This document shows positions 11,071-22,300 of a stretch of 64,000 nucleotides of DNA, piece after piece; positions within the stretch are counted from its first letter, which is position 1, and each line of letters begins with the position of its first letter. This DNA comes from Oscheius tipulae (Eukaryota > Nematoda > Chromadorea > Rhabditida > Rhabditidae). The DNA lies in the NCBI GenBank assembly GCA_037178975.1, contig JASJZH010000005.1, positions 1,674,001 to 1,738,000 on the forward strand. Direction: 5' to 3'. The position numbers were made by a program, and so were the translations under genes. Under the pieces are notes generated by a model, which did no database searches, was not told the origin of the DNA, and saw nothing but the letters and a program-made list of their open reading frames with translations.

Positions 11071-12123
11071 TCAAGGCAGAGAAGGTTTCTTGCAGACGAA
11101 AGCACGAAAAGTTCTCTCCACATTATTGTCAAATTTGTATCTGTAGCCTTGAGATCCCATGTACTCGTCTGCAAAAAGCTAAAATCTCATAACTTGTTAC
11201 TGCTTCATCCGATTTACATATCCATAACTAAGTCCAGGCCACGGTGCACCCGGTGTCCAAATCTGGTAGTCGAAAGCGGTCCCATCAGTCCAAGACCATG
11301 CATTATTCAGAAAAAGAAGTCCAATAATAACTTGGTTTGGCCAGTCTTGGGCTATCCCTGTTCCTGACAGTTGACTGACAAAATAGATCTCTTCAGAGCT
11401 GTGAATAGAAGCCAAATGACCACCGGCGCCCTCAACACAGGTCGCTTCAGCATCTGCATGATTGGTTCGAGATTCAGTGAATGTTCTGTAACAAGAATCG
11501 GTTTTGTTGAAGTATGTCCAGCCAGTCTCACATAGAGCTGAAGACTATCTTCAAAAGTAATAGTCAACAAACCGTGTCTGGGAGTTGACTGGATTGTCTG
11601 GGAATCCGGATCGGTCATGCAAATGTACGGGAGCTTGGTAGAACAGTTTGGATTTCTAAACTTGGCAGTCTAGCCAGTTTCCCTATATTTTAACCTACCC
11701 CCACAGATTTGTTCCTCCTTGAATAGCAGCACACTGTCCTCCTTGAGACTGTCCCGGCGCCCAGTTACTATAGGTATAAGGCGTTCCATCGACCCACGTC
11801 CAGACTCCAGCCCCCTGCACCAAACTGTTCAGCCCAATATAATAAGATTTCTCCGACTCCATTCCATTTAAACCTCCAACGAACGAATTGATAAATCCGT
11901 TTTCGATAGTAGCTAGGAAGCCTCCGTCTCTGTTGCAGTAGGCCATCGCTCCTACATAGTTTTGGGTGTCTGTTGAGACTTTGAAACATCTAGTAATTTG
12001 TAAATACCCAGTTGAATAACTTTCTTACCTGTAGTTTCGTGTGTCGAGTATGTATCCTGAAGGACATTGTTGAGAGAAGACAGTTTGAGCTGTCACAAAG
12101 AGAAGGATCCACTGTTTCAGCAT
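11071..12123 (-). CDS. Secreted protein with two C-type lectin domains (copy 2)
   Basis: Exons 12123-12029, 11989-11699, 11655-11573, 11537-11218 and 11178-11071 have the same lengths and phases as lectin copy 1 and encode 298 residues with no break. The signal peptide is MLKQWILLFVTAQTVFSQ. CTLD1 is conserved (SNWAPGQSQGGQCAAIQGG). CTLD2 keeps the opening CETGW that copy 1 has lost and ends FVCKKPSLP. The Cys that normally lies between the WND-type segment and the last Cys of CTLD2 is absent in all three copies. AATAAA follows the stop directly. The gene converges with a Lys-rich region, and a 50-bp relic of the F-box last exon lies upstream (12260-12309). The role in recognition or defence is inferred from the family. 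Confidence 0.85.
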
Positions 12124-12254
12124 GCTGAAATCCGGCTGTTGGGCAAAGTAGCAGTGTTATCTTCTGCACAATTTCTCCTTTAATCGGGTTATTCTCTCGC
12201 TTATCATAGACGCACAGTCAGTAAAGAGTGTCCAGTAAAAACTTCCGAAGAATA

Positions 12255-12310
12255 CCGGGCCACGACGAATTCCTCCAATCACTTGGTGGAACAGTTGATT
12301 GCCCAGCTGT
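12255..12310 (-). pseudogene. Fragment of the F-box/LRR last exon
   Basis: About 50 bases (GGCCACGACGAATTCCTCCA and the following LFHQ-encoding part) match the last exon of the F-box/LRR gene at about 2120-2170 and the copy at 31150-31200. It is isolated and non-functional, and marks the edge of the duplicated lectin block. Confidence 0.6.
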
Positions 12311-13760
12311 GTTGGCACCGTCTCAAGGCGGACCGTGTACAGTAGCCTCTCTCTTTACCTACTGAACTTGAAACATGATTTCGCTCTCGCAATTTTTTTG
12401 TGTGTATTATCAGTTCAATATAGGTTCAAGTATCTCGGTTTCTTCAGTGGGTTGGCTGCAGGGTTTTCAGAAAGTAAATAAAGTTGATTATGGCTCCAAG
12501 AATGTCAAAAACATACATTTTTGTTCGAACAAAAAAAGCAATGGTACCATGTGTACAAAAAGTTAGAACAGAAATACAAACTGGGCCAGTCGAGAGGAGA
12601 AGAAATGAGCAACTAGCAGAGAGAGGAAAAGAGACCATTTTTGTTGGAGAAAGTTGTAGAAGGAGAAACAAAGCCCTTGAAGGTACCTGGAAAGTTTATA
12701 GTAAGTTTTCTTGTTTCAATGGATAGTTATTTCTAGGCTCATTTGGCTTCAATGCCATGATCCGTCGCTGTACTTCAAATTTCAAAATAAAATAGTTACA
12801 AATGGAAATATCACAGGACAAAATATGTTTCACGACTTCAATAAATCAATGAACATAGTTCTAAGATCAACGTCTCTGCAAAAAATGAAAAAGCTATAAG
12901 GACACCAGAGCAAAACAAGTCTAGATTTTTGGAAGTTGTTCCTAACACTTTTGTGAATTTTATGGTTTCAAGACACAGATATTATTACGTTCAGTGCTGT
13001 ATTTCCACTCACCCCAACAATAAAATGGCTTTGTCAAATACTTAAAACTAAACGATTGTATTCATTCTAAGTGTGTCTTGAAAATGTTTCACGACTCCAT
13101 TATACCAGTTCCGATCTTGCTTGCAACGATTGGTTACAAAAATGTGTGTGACAAAAATGTGTTTCGTCGAATACACATAACACCTCAAAATGTAACTTTG
13201 TATTGTTCGTAGCTGATTTCTAAGAGAAAGAAAAAGTTTGATCATAAAATAGGAACAGCTGGAGATACAGAAGCAAGTAGGTTCGGTAAACCTAATTTTA
13301 TGATGCACAACCCAACTTTTTGTGGTTACTATGCGTAAATTGAAGTTCTTAACTATTGGATATCGCGCAGGCAGAAGATATAATGTAACAAAACTATGCG
13401 CACTACTTATAGCAGCAGCTTGAAACGTTTGTTAGCTATCCTTCAAGCTGGTTTTACCCAAAAATGTTTCATCGAGTATATAAGAGCTTGAACTATGCTT
13501 TTCTAGGATTGTCGGATTTTCCAGGTTCTAATAAAAATTGTTTGGATATCATGTACGCACATAGGTACTTGTGCGGACTAGTAGTATTATGGATCGTACC
13601 CCTATACCAAAAGCATAAACACTGTCTGCACTTTGTGACAAAAAAATGTTTTATCGGTCTCATATAAGAAATTGAACTGTGACTTTCTGATATTGCCATG
13701 GCTGTTAGGAGAAAAGACTAACCCGAAATGTTTAGAAAGTAAAGCTGTCTTGCGTTGAGA
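12311..13760. other. Intergenic, piRNA-type motifs only
   Basis: No exon with credible splice sites. TGTTTCA occurs at 12712, 12826, 13085 and 13465 (plus) and at 12369 (minus). AT-rich throughout. Confidence 0.4.
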
Positions 13761-15623
13761 TCAAATTTTTGGCGGTGGATCATAATAATCGTCCGTTATT
13801 ATGACAGTACTTCGTCTACTGTAGGAGCTGTCAGTGTCGTGCTCGGCCACGACGGCTGGCTTGTCCTCGCAAGTCCCTTGTACTGCCTGAAATATTGCAA
13901 CTTTTGAGTACATGCGTAACGACGATCAATATTCAGACTATCCGGTTCTTATACGGCTTCCTCGAAATATTGAACTGACAAAACCTCACCTTTTTCCGTT
14001 TGACCAGTAGTCGGAAGCATCGTAGTTTGATACTTGTTATGTACATTTCTATCAAAACTAGTACAGCCAGGAGAACGAGGAAGACGATACCCGTTGTGGA
14101 TTCATTTGGCCAGGTTGATAGCCGGTCAACTGGAAAAATAGGTATAAGATAGAGAGACAGAGACAGCAACGGAGACAGCAACGGAGACAGACAGACATAG
14201 AAACGTACAGACAGACAGAGAGAGACAGACAGGGAGGCAGGAGTTCATGACATTTTCTCACTTGTATAGCCTAGTAATATGGCACCGACGATGAAGGCAA
14301 CAGCTGAGCAAATAAAATGAGGTAGAAGAAGATATGGCACAACACAGCGGACAGCCAGAAGAGCTATGGCATTGGAGAGGAGCCATAGAGACTGAAACAA
14401 TTTTTATTTAATAACCTGCGAATGAAGTATCTCTTTTTTTTTCTCTTTTTAAAAGGGACTGTTATTGCTGCTGGCTGAAACATTCCATATGAGAAAACCG
14501 AGAAATGAACTGTGTGAACATCAAAGTTTTTAGACGGTACCGCCAAGGTGCAACTACTCACTAGGGAAGTGTTGCACTCCAGATATCAAAAATCGGACTT
14601 CACCACAGTAGTCAGTGAAAAATTATTATGCAGATGGTTATTACCCGTTTCGCTATGTATTCATTTTTCTTTTTCCCAAGAGCCAAGAACGAAACGCTTG
14701 CAGAGTTCCTTAGAAAAAAGCGTCAACTGACCGAATGGTGAGTCCGTGTTTCTTTGAAAAGGGGATCTATGGTTTGGATCTCCTGGCAGTTTTCATTTTT
14801 GGACAAATATGTCAAATCGATTAGATTTTTGGACGATCAAACTTCTTTTTCTTTTGCTTTGTGGAAAGACTGAAAAGTTTCCAAAAACTGTTTACGTTCA
14901 AATACCTCTCTAGCATGAAAAATTGCTGAAGGGCAAACAAACCCCGAAGGGGCGGGTTTTTCCAAATTTCAACTTTCTAAGAGTTGTTATCTTTTGAATG
15001 TCCATTTTATCGTTTTTTTTCACACAATGGAATTCTACTAGTGGTTTCCTAGTATTCTGACCCTCTTTATCCTCAGCTTGAATAATTTCTGCTTTTTGCT
15101 CAAAACCTTTCGAATACCTAGTATTTGAAACATTTTTCCAGCTCGTCTTACTTCTGGGGGTCCTATTTCTTCAAAGTTTCTGTCTTCACCAGTACACTAT
15201 CGAGATTCCTATCATGCGGCCTGTGTTTACCCAGTAACTAAAACACTTCCCAAAAGTTGTAGCCATTCGAGTTTTCGTCATCACCATTTTTGTGAACAAA
15301 CCATTAATACAAGCGGATTGCTAACATTCTGACTCTATTTAGCTTCCCCCTGAAACATATTTTCTTCCACCTGAAAAACAATGTAGTAGATGAGCTGTTG
15401 GTAAAGAATGATAGTTGACAAAAACGCGTACTGCTGCTGGTAGCCTTGGAGCCCCCTAATCAGGGAAGGCACGAAGAAGCCTAGACCGCCAATGACGGCC
15501 AGAGATTCGACTATCTAAAGATGAGACAGTAGGAGTGGGAAAAGAGGAACTGACCAAAACAGCTATGCAGAGCTTCTGAAGCTTCCATTTGATGCAGCAT
15601 ACTGTTCGGGGCTCAACCATACA
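13761..15623 (-). CDS. Tetraspan membrane protein, unknown family
   Basis: Five exons join in frame: 15623-15555, 15514-15371, 14391-14262, 14129-13990 and 13886-13761. Starting at the ATG at 15620 gives 201 residues. A further exon at 16812-16723 (90 nt, phase 0, MWTRMTLSLLFLLLLSTN, then a GTTGGC donor) could be the true first exon and would add 31 residues in all. Hydrophobic segments lie around SLAVIGGLGFFVPS, FLSTIILYQQLIYYIVF, HFICSAVAFIVGAILLGY and GIVFLVLLAVLVLIEMYI, so four membrane passes are likely. The N-terminus has a CC pair and basic residues; the cytosolic tail ends DDYYDPPPKI, a Tyr/Pro-rich motif that could bind WW domains (inference). The layout recalls four-pass LAPTM or similar nematode proteins, but I do not recognise the family. 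The introns carry minus-strand TGTTTCA motifs. Confidence 0.65.
14148..14234. repeat. Degenerate (GACAGA)n simple repeat
   Basis: Runs of GAGACAG/ACAGACAG with interruptions, within an intron of the tetraspan gene. Similar CTGTCTCT/GACAGAGA tracts recur at 19590-19640, 22220-22300, 36970-37076 and 61166-61235, so this is a dispersed simple-sequence type of this genome. Confidence 0.7.
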
Positions 15624-18600
15624 CTGCAAATTTGAATTCTTTTTTGAAAAATCACAACTACAAATATTGAAAAAGAAGGATCTGGGTGAATGTTGAACGT
15701 TTGAAGAAAGAAGGTACAATCAAATGAAAAAGAATACAGCTATGGTATATGAAGAGACAGTGATACAAGGAAAACTTAGAAAAGGAAAAGTGAGCTAACA
15801 CTATTGAGGAAAATCATTAGAGAAAAAAGACTTGACCGTGAAACACAAAATGAACAACCGTTGGCCATACTTGATCAAACTGTCACTGAAAAATGGTTTA
15901 TCATTAGCCGAAGGCGAAGTTGAGAAGAAACACAAGGAAGAAGAATTGAGGCACGGATAGCATTCTGGAGACTTGGAGAACTGAACTTTACAGTAACACT
16001 TAAAGTAAAACTTGTCTGGAATTAGGAAGAAGTGGGAAACAGGAAGGTTATTTTGGTAGGCAATGAAACATGGAAAGGTTTAGGAACTAAAAGTGGGTTC
16101 TGGGTTAACTTTGAATGTTTGTCGGTTTGGTGCAGCAAATGGATAGCAAAGAAAGAGCTGCATTTATAGAAAAGTTGAAACCTAGTTGAAAAGTTATCAC
16201 AAAACTGTCAAACTTGGACAAAATAAGGTATGAACAAGCCGAATAAGGAGCAGCTTAAAATTTGAAATGTAACCGACTACCGAATTTGGTTGACTTTAGT
16301 TGTTTCGCCCATAAAATATCAGTTTTTTTTAAAGCGAAGCGATAACAACTAACTGGATATCAAAGAAAGAGTTATGTATATATAGTAAAGTTGAAACAAG
16401 TAAAAAAAGAAAGCTCAAAACTGTCGCGGGGAGAAATAAAGACAGATCAGATCAAAATCTTCAAACCTTTTCGGCTACTAAGTCTGTGTTACTTCAATTT
16501 TCACAAGTTGATGGTTTTTTGCTTCATCATATACACCCCAAGCGAAGAGCAAAGAAAAGGATGCATTTACTGAAAAATTGATACGTAGCAAAAACAAGAG
16601 ATTTGAACCAAAAACAATAAGTCAAGCAAGGGCTTTTTTCACCTTCCCTTCTCTTATATGCCCCAAGTGAAACGCGCAAAATTCTAAGAGAGTAAGAGTA
16701 AAAGAACCAGTTCTCTGCCAACCTTGTACCCTCCCAAGTTCCTAAAAAACCGCCTCGAATTAGTCGACAAAAGCAGTAAAAACAGGAGAGACAACGTCAT
16801 TCTTGTCCACATCCCCCCTGATCCGATTATCCTCCCCGAAGCCTCGAAAACAATGGCAACCTGAAAGGTCACCGAAACGAAAATATGGACGTCAGTAAAA
16901 CGGATTGGGGTGAAATATAGTTAGGGGAAGGACCTATAATTGCCTCGACCTCAAAACCGAGACGGCTGACTGACTTTGCGCCTTCCTCTCTCTCAGTCAG
17001 TCATCGGCGGCGACGGATCACAGCAATTACCGCACTGGCTGTGTGAAGAGACCGTGGGAGAGAGAGCGTGAACTTTCACATAGGGCACTTAGGCAGATGT
17101 TCCAGGGATATTTAGATGTGTAAGCCAAGAAGAATTCGACCTCGAGCAGTGAAAGGAACAAAACGTATTGCCTAGATTGAAGTAGTGAAACAAAAGAAAA
17201 TTTGATTGAAAAAACCAATACTAGCTTCAAGACAAAGGCTATAAAATCTCCCCCATGGGTTATCAGATTTGGTACTGACGCGGTATGAATAAATAGCGTG
17301 ATCAATTTTTCTCGCTATTCGAACTTCTGAAACAAAAACGTTTCATTTCTGGGATGGCCAAAAAAAAAGCCAGCAATGGCAGCAAAAATGGAAATTCCCA
17401 ACCTAACCTAAAGATAGTCTAGCTTCTACTACTTGTTTTTAAATAGACGATTTACCATAACACAACAGTGCTTGAAAAGTGCCTTTAATAAAGATAGTGG
17501 AACAAAATTGAATAATAGAGGTAGTGAAACATAACTGTCAGTTTAGAAACAACTTCTCACTGTCGAAGCCGAACAGTTTTGTTTTTCGCAAGCTTGTGAC
17601 TTCGTAGCTAAACGGTTCGAAATTGCCAATAGAATAGATTTGCCGATTTGTGGAATCTATTCTTAGAAAATTGAAAATTTGGAACATCAAGATGGTGAAA
17701 CCAAAGCCTTTTTGGAACATTGTACCTTCAAGCAGAGCCAGCATAACCAGTGGCTGGCTATGGGGTTAGAGCATCATGTTTAGACGGTGAACATGGAAAA
17801 GTTCAAAGAAACAGTGCTGTGAATGTTGCGAAATTTGGAAAGATAGTTGAAGAAAGTTCTATATTTCACGGTTACCGCACTGGTTCTATCAGCATGCTAC
17901 ATTATTGACATCATTGACAAACATAAAACCTAAAATGTTTCGAACAGAGCAAGAACAGAAAAATGAAGGAATGCCCAGCGAGAAGAGGCGATTTGTAATT
18001 TTTACGGGGGCTCCTCAATAGCTCCCCTGGGAAGAGTTTTCTCTCAAAAATGAGAAAGGAGGAAGTAGGGGAGAGGTTACCTAGTATACAAACAAAAAGG
18101 TTTTGCAGGAAGGCGATAATGAATAAGCATAGGGCGAGATGGGACCGTACTTGACCCATTGGTGAAATAAAACATGTGAAAATTGTAAATCTGGCATCTT
18201 TCCAAGCATTTTCGTTCCATTGACTTGATAAATAGCCACGTTTACTAATGTAACCTTTTTAGGCGTAGACCGCATAGCAAAGTAAAATTATCCTCGTTCA
18301 TATTTTTTGAACAGAAACAGTAGTTTCTAGTCTCTTATTTCCAACGATTAAAGTTTCTGTGATCCTCGTGTCACTCCAAAATTCTCGACACAAGGTCGAA
18401 GCTGTGGCTTTAATAAGAGATAAATCTCTCTACTACTAAAGTGCAATGGTGTCCGTTCGTGCGTCATCAGGAGAAAAAAGCTGGTAAGCCATGGCATGTC
18501 AAGAATTAAGTTGACAAGTCAGCTTTTGGCGAACGTTGGAACTTAGGCTATTGGAGAAGCGGCGCAGCAGCCTGTTGTCAATGCTAAGTCAAGACTAAGG

Positions 18601-19440
18601 GACGCCGAAGCCGTCGTAGACGGCTAGTTCTCATTCAGTGATCCTGCTTCCACATAATTCTAGTTATAAAATGTTCAGTACAATCTTATTTTGCCTCTTT
18701 TTATAACAAAATTTCGTCCACTAAAAGACTCGAAAGATTCGGAAAAGTTATAAAAAGAGAGAAGCTATTGGCTGTTTACAAGTACCCTCTACCAGGTCAT
18801 AAAAACTGTGAGTGTTCCGCTTCCCCCTCCCTATGCTGTCACAACCTCGTGATTTGATCTTATCGCTGCCGGCGATCATGGCTAACCAATAAAAAACAAT
18901 CTGAAGGGCATTTTAGGAATGCTGGGAAAGTTATGAAACTTTGAATTCCGGCAACGTTTTTTGGTCGAAAAATTAGTTTCCAGGTTGTTGGAAAAGTTCC
19001 GCAACGTTTTAGTTCTAAACGTTTGTAGGTTCACTACTGTAGAAAAAATCGAAAAACTAACTTCTTCCACAGCTATGTGCATTCTTTGAAACACAAAAGT
19101 TATTTTTTTTTTTGAAAACTCTAAACGACCATAAACTGAGTAGAACCTTATTCTTTGACTCTTTTTCTTCTATTCTTTCTAAAATATTCTTTGACTCTTT
19201 CGATTCGTGAAGCAAAAGAGTCAAAGAAAACAATAATACAACAATAGCTAGTGAAATCCTCCATTGAGCGGTTGGAACAAAATGGAGAAGAAAGATTTTG
19301 TAATCCTCATGGATGCGAATTCAGTCACCTACAAGCCTATCACCTGTACCAAGATACTGAAACAAAGCAAAACAAAAATCGAAACCTTTCCTAAACACAA
19401 CAAAATTGGTAAACGTCCACGAGGGGGTCTGATTGAAACA
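14393..19440 (-). promoter_or_regulatory. Run of piRNA-type promoter motifs, minus strand
   Basis: TGAAACA (TGTTTCA on the minus strand) occurs at 14393, 14476, 15126, 15351, 15839, 16064, 16392, 17186, 17328, 17526, 19087, 19358 and 19434, with no plus-strand site between them. The run covers introns of the tetraspan gene and the gene-free DNA upstream. The site at 14393 overlaps a splice acceptor, so it may be counted falsely; the others are not at exon borders I recognise. Confidence 0.55.
18425..18627 (+). mobile_element. Possible non-autonomous Helitron (203 bp)
   Basis: The stretch begins A|TCTCTCTACTACTAAAG and ends with a perfect hairpin (GCCGTC GTA GACGGC) running into CTAG|T. That fits the Helitron pattern of 5' TC, a 3' hairpin and CTRR, with insertion between A and T. 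The hairpin overlaps CTAG instead of standing about 10 nt before it, and there is no second copy in the window, so this is tentative. Confidence 0.3.
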
Positions 19441-21299
19441 GGCGTGTAAACAAGAGGGTGCGAGAGTCAAGAGTCGGTCGAGTAAAATGGAAGCCGAGAG
19501 ACAGAGAGTCATGGGATTGTTGTTCTGATCGGTTGGGCGGTCGGTTGTGACGCCGTTCCTTGCCTCTTTCCCCCAATTGGGATTGAAAGACCAGTTGCAG
19601 CTGTCTCTCTGTCTTTCTGTCTCTATGTCTCTCTGTCACTGTCCCCACTCAATTACTCCTAGAACATAACCAGTTGCAGCTGTCCTTCTGTCTCTCTTTT
19701 TCTCCCTTCCAAAGAAGCAGTAAACGAGATTTGGCATGGGATTATAGGGTGCATAATAGAAACCAGATGGGTCATGGAATCGGAACAGTTTTAGAGGCTA
19801 CACCATGCAATTGCAACGATTGACTTCTTGCAGGAAAGCTTCCAAGAGTAAGGTGACATGATGAAATAAAAGAAATTAGAAACAAACGTTTGAAATACTT
19901 TCTGCACAAACAGAGAGACGGAGACTTTGAATATTGGATTGTACTACGTCTTTTCATTTTTCAATTGCGTGTTCTCGCCCATTTTTGGCGAAATCTGTCT
20001 ATTCCCATATATATCTTATCCATGAAGCTAAAAAAAATTGACAATGTTACATCTGGACATGAACTGTTTGTCGCTAACGACGAATGAAGCAAAAGTCGTA
20101 AGATTTCTCTCTTCGCAAAAGTGGTGTGCTAGTTGTCATGAACATTCTCACCGTAACCTTGGAATCTTCACGTATATAGGTATTCAGTGAGACGTAGCAA
20201 AACCAAACATTCCTTCTGAAACAAAAGTGTTTCAGGAATATAAGGGTTTTTAAATAGAAAGGCAATGGAGAGCAGATGAGCTGCTGTGTAAATGGCCGGC
20301 ATGAACCGACAGAGAGACAGATGTGCGGTCAAAACAAGCAGCTGTTCTGAAGGACATAGACAGGATGGGACACTGAGGGGGGGGGGAAGCAGACTGATAA
20401 GGAGAACCAATATCAAATATCTGACCCAAAACAGCTGGACTGTCAGGTGGGAGAAGAGAGACAGAGAGACAAAGTGAAAAAGAGACTGAAACAGAAACAG
20501 AGAAGGAATTTTTTAGCTATTTCGAGGCAAGATTAGAATATCTAGTATTCCATCCATATATCTTCTTCTTGTAACAAAGCTGGACATTTTCACACTGACA
20601 GCACAGTAAATAAGAGAGTATGTTTCAACAACCCTTCATATGCGAGCTATCAGATTTTGAACGCGTACAGAGCTCCATACTTATTCAAACAGTGCGAGCA
20701 TTTCAGATGCTTCTTATCTATTTTATATAACGAAACAATGGAACTAACAATTTTGTCTGGAAATACATGGGATTTTCTGTGTTTTCTCATATTGGACTAC
20801 TATTGAGAAAAGATGTGCAGGAGATTCGGTTTGGCAGGGTTTTCAACTTTTTTTTTTCAGAAAGCGAATCTGCACATACTGTACCTGTCGGACGGATTTA
20901 TGCTTACCTAGCGAATAAAACAAAAAAAGATTGAATTCGGATTTGGAGAGACAAATGACTGACCAGTTGTGAGTATGACCAAGTGCACTGGGATCAGATT
21001 TCATGGGTCCAGTATGGCCAGAACCGACAAACAAAACGTACTATAAGACACTGGAGATTTTTGTTGCAGAAATCTGACGAGTTGCTAAGAAAAAAAACTT
21101 GCTACCCTTATATCGAGACTGTAAAACATAGCAAAAGTTGGAAAGACGAGTTTTTTTCGTTGAAATCGAAAGCACGATCAGAAAATAGCAAAACCTATCT
21201 GATTAGAGCAGAGCATGAAATCAAAAATGCTACAAATCTCTGGCTCACTAGGAGCCTAGAGACTTCGAATTGTAGGCACAGCATGCTCATTTTTCGGGC

Positions 21300-21420
21300 T
21301 CAAGATAAACCGAGAGTTAGCGGGCACGGACTGGTGGCACCGAGATGCCGAAGAATGGAAAATCTTGAGATCTACGCTAGTCACATAGACTTGAAAAACG
21401 TAATAATTAATAAACATTTT
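21300..21420 (+). mobile_element. 3' end of an RTE-like non-LTR retrotransposon
   Basis: About 110 bases encoding the terminal WWHRDAEEW-like segment, followed by the same 3' tail, match 56170-56275 closely (AGTTAGCGGGCACGGACTGG and AGATCTACGCTAGTCACATA). The copy here is 5'-truncated to its last part, as is usual for non-LTR elements. Confidence 0.65.
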
Positions 21421-22219
21421 TAGTCTTGCGATGTTCTACAAAGTTAAAGATTTTGAACTGCTCTACAACTTTGCAGAACATCAGCTTTGCTCGAAACTCA
21501 GGGTATGTGCCAGAAACAGCCTCGGTAAGAAAAAAAAATTCCGGCGGAAAATTCAACAACGGAGACTTACATTAATATTTGTACAGTTCGGAATATAAAG
21601 GTAACTGTTGAAACAATCAATTGTGCTAACTACTTTCTGGAAAATAGACACATTTCAAACTTAGAGAAAAGACTGAATGGTGGCGTCTAAAACTGGTTAC
21701 ATAAAATAATTTATACAGACTTTCCCGGTAAACTGACTTATCAAGATATTAGGCACCCAGTTCCTCATACCTAATAGTTGACACACAACAAAATAAACTG
21801 GCGCGAATTCCAACGAGTACGTAAAAATTGGCGGACGCACGTGAAGAAACTTGTTCTTTGACAATATACCTCCTCTTCCTCAATCTCAGAAGCTATTGTT
21901 TGTCTACTGTCAATAGACACCAGAAGATTATAGGGCTACTAACAGACCTTGTGAGACCTGGAACATGTATGTGGAGACAATATGTCGTGTGAACCAAAGA
22001 GAGAGTCAAAGTACACTGCCAGTGAAGCATATAAATCAAAATTGTACCCATCTGAACTACTTCGAAAGGAAGATTTTCTTGTTTATGAACAGTAGTGAGA
22101 GGACGAAGACTTACGTGTGTTCCCTTTGAAAAGGAGGGAGAGAGAGAGACAGCTTCCGCTCCACCGCTTCTAAGAAGGTCCCCCAATAACTCAGAACCCG
22201 CAATATGGGGCGCCTGCTC

Positions 22220-22300
22220 AGAGAGACAGACAGACATACAGATAGATAGACAGAGAGAGATATAGAGACAGAAAGATAGAGAGATAGAGAGACAGAGAGT
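22220..22300. repeat. Degenerate (GATA/GACAGA)n simple repeat
   Basis: Alternating GACAGA, GATAGATA and GAGATAGA units, imperfect, in non-coding DNA. Confidence 0.7.

Noticed and set aside
11456-11475. GGTTCGA T-loop-like word suggesting a tRNA
   Set aside because: It lies inside a lectin exon and has no acceptor stem or anticodon arm around it; no tRNA was found anywhere in the window.
20983-21423. 146-codon plus-strand open frame
   Set aside because: Only its last part is recognisable, as the 3' end of an RTE-like element; the rest shows no similarity and no start context.
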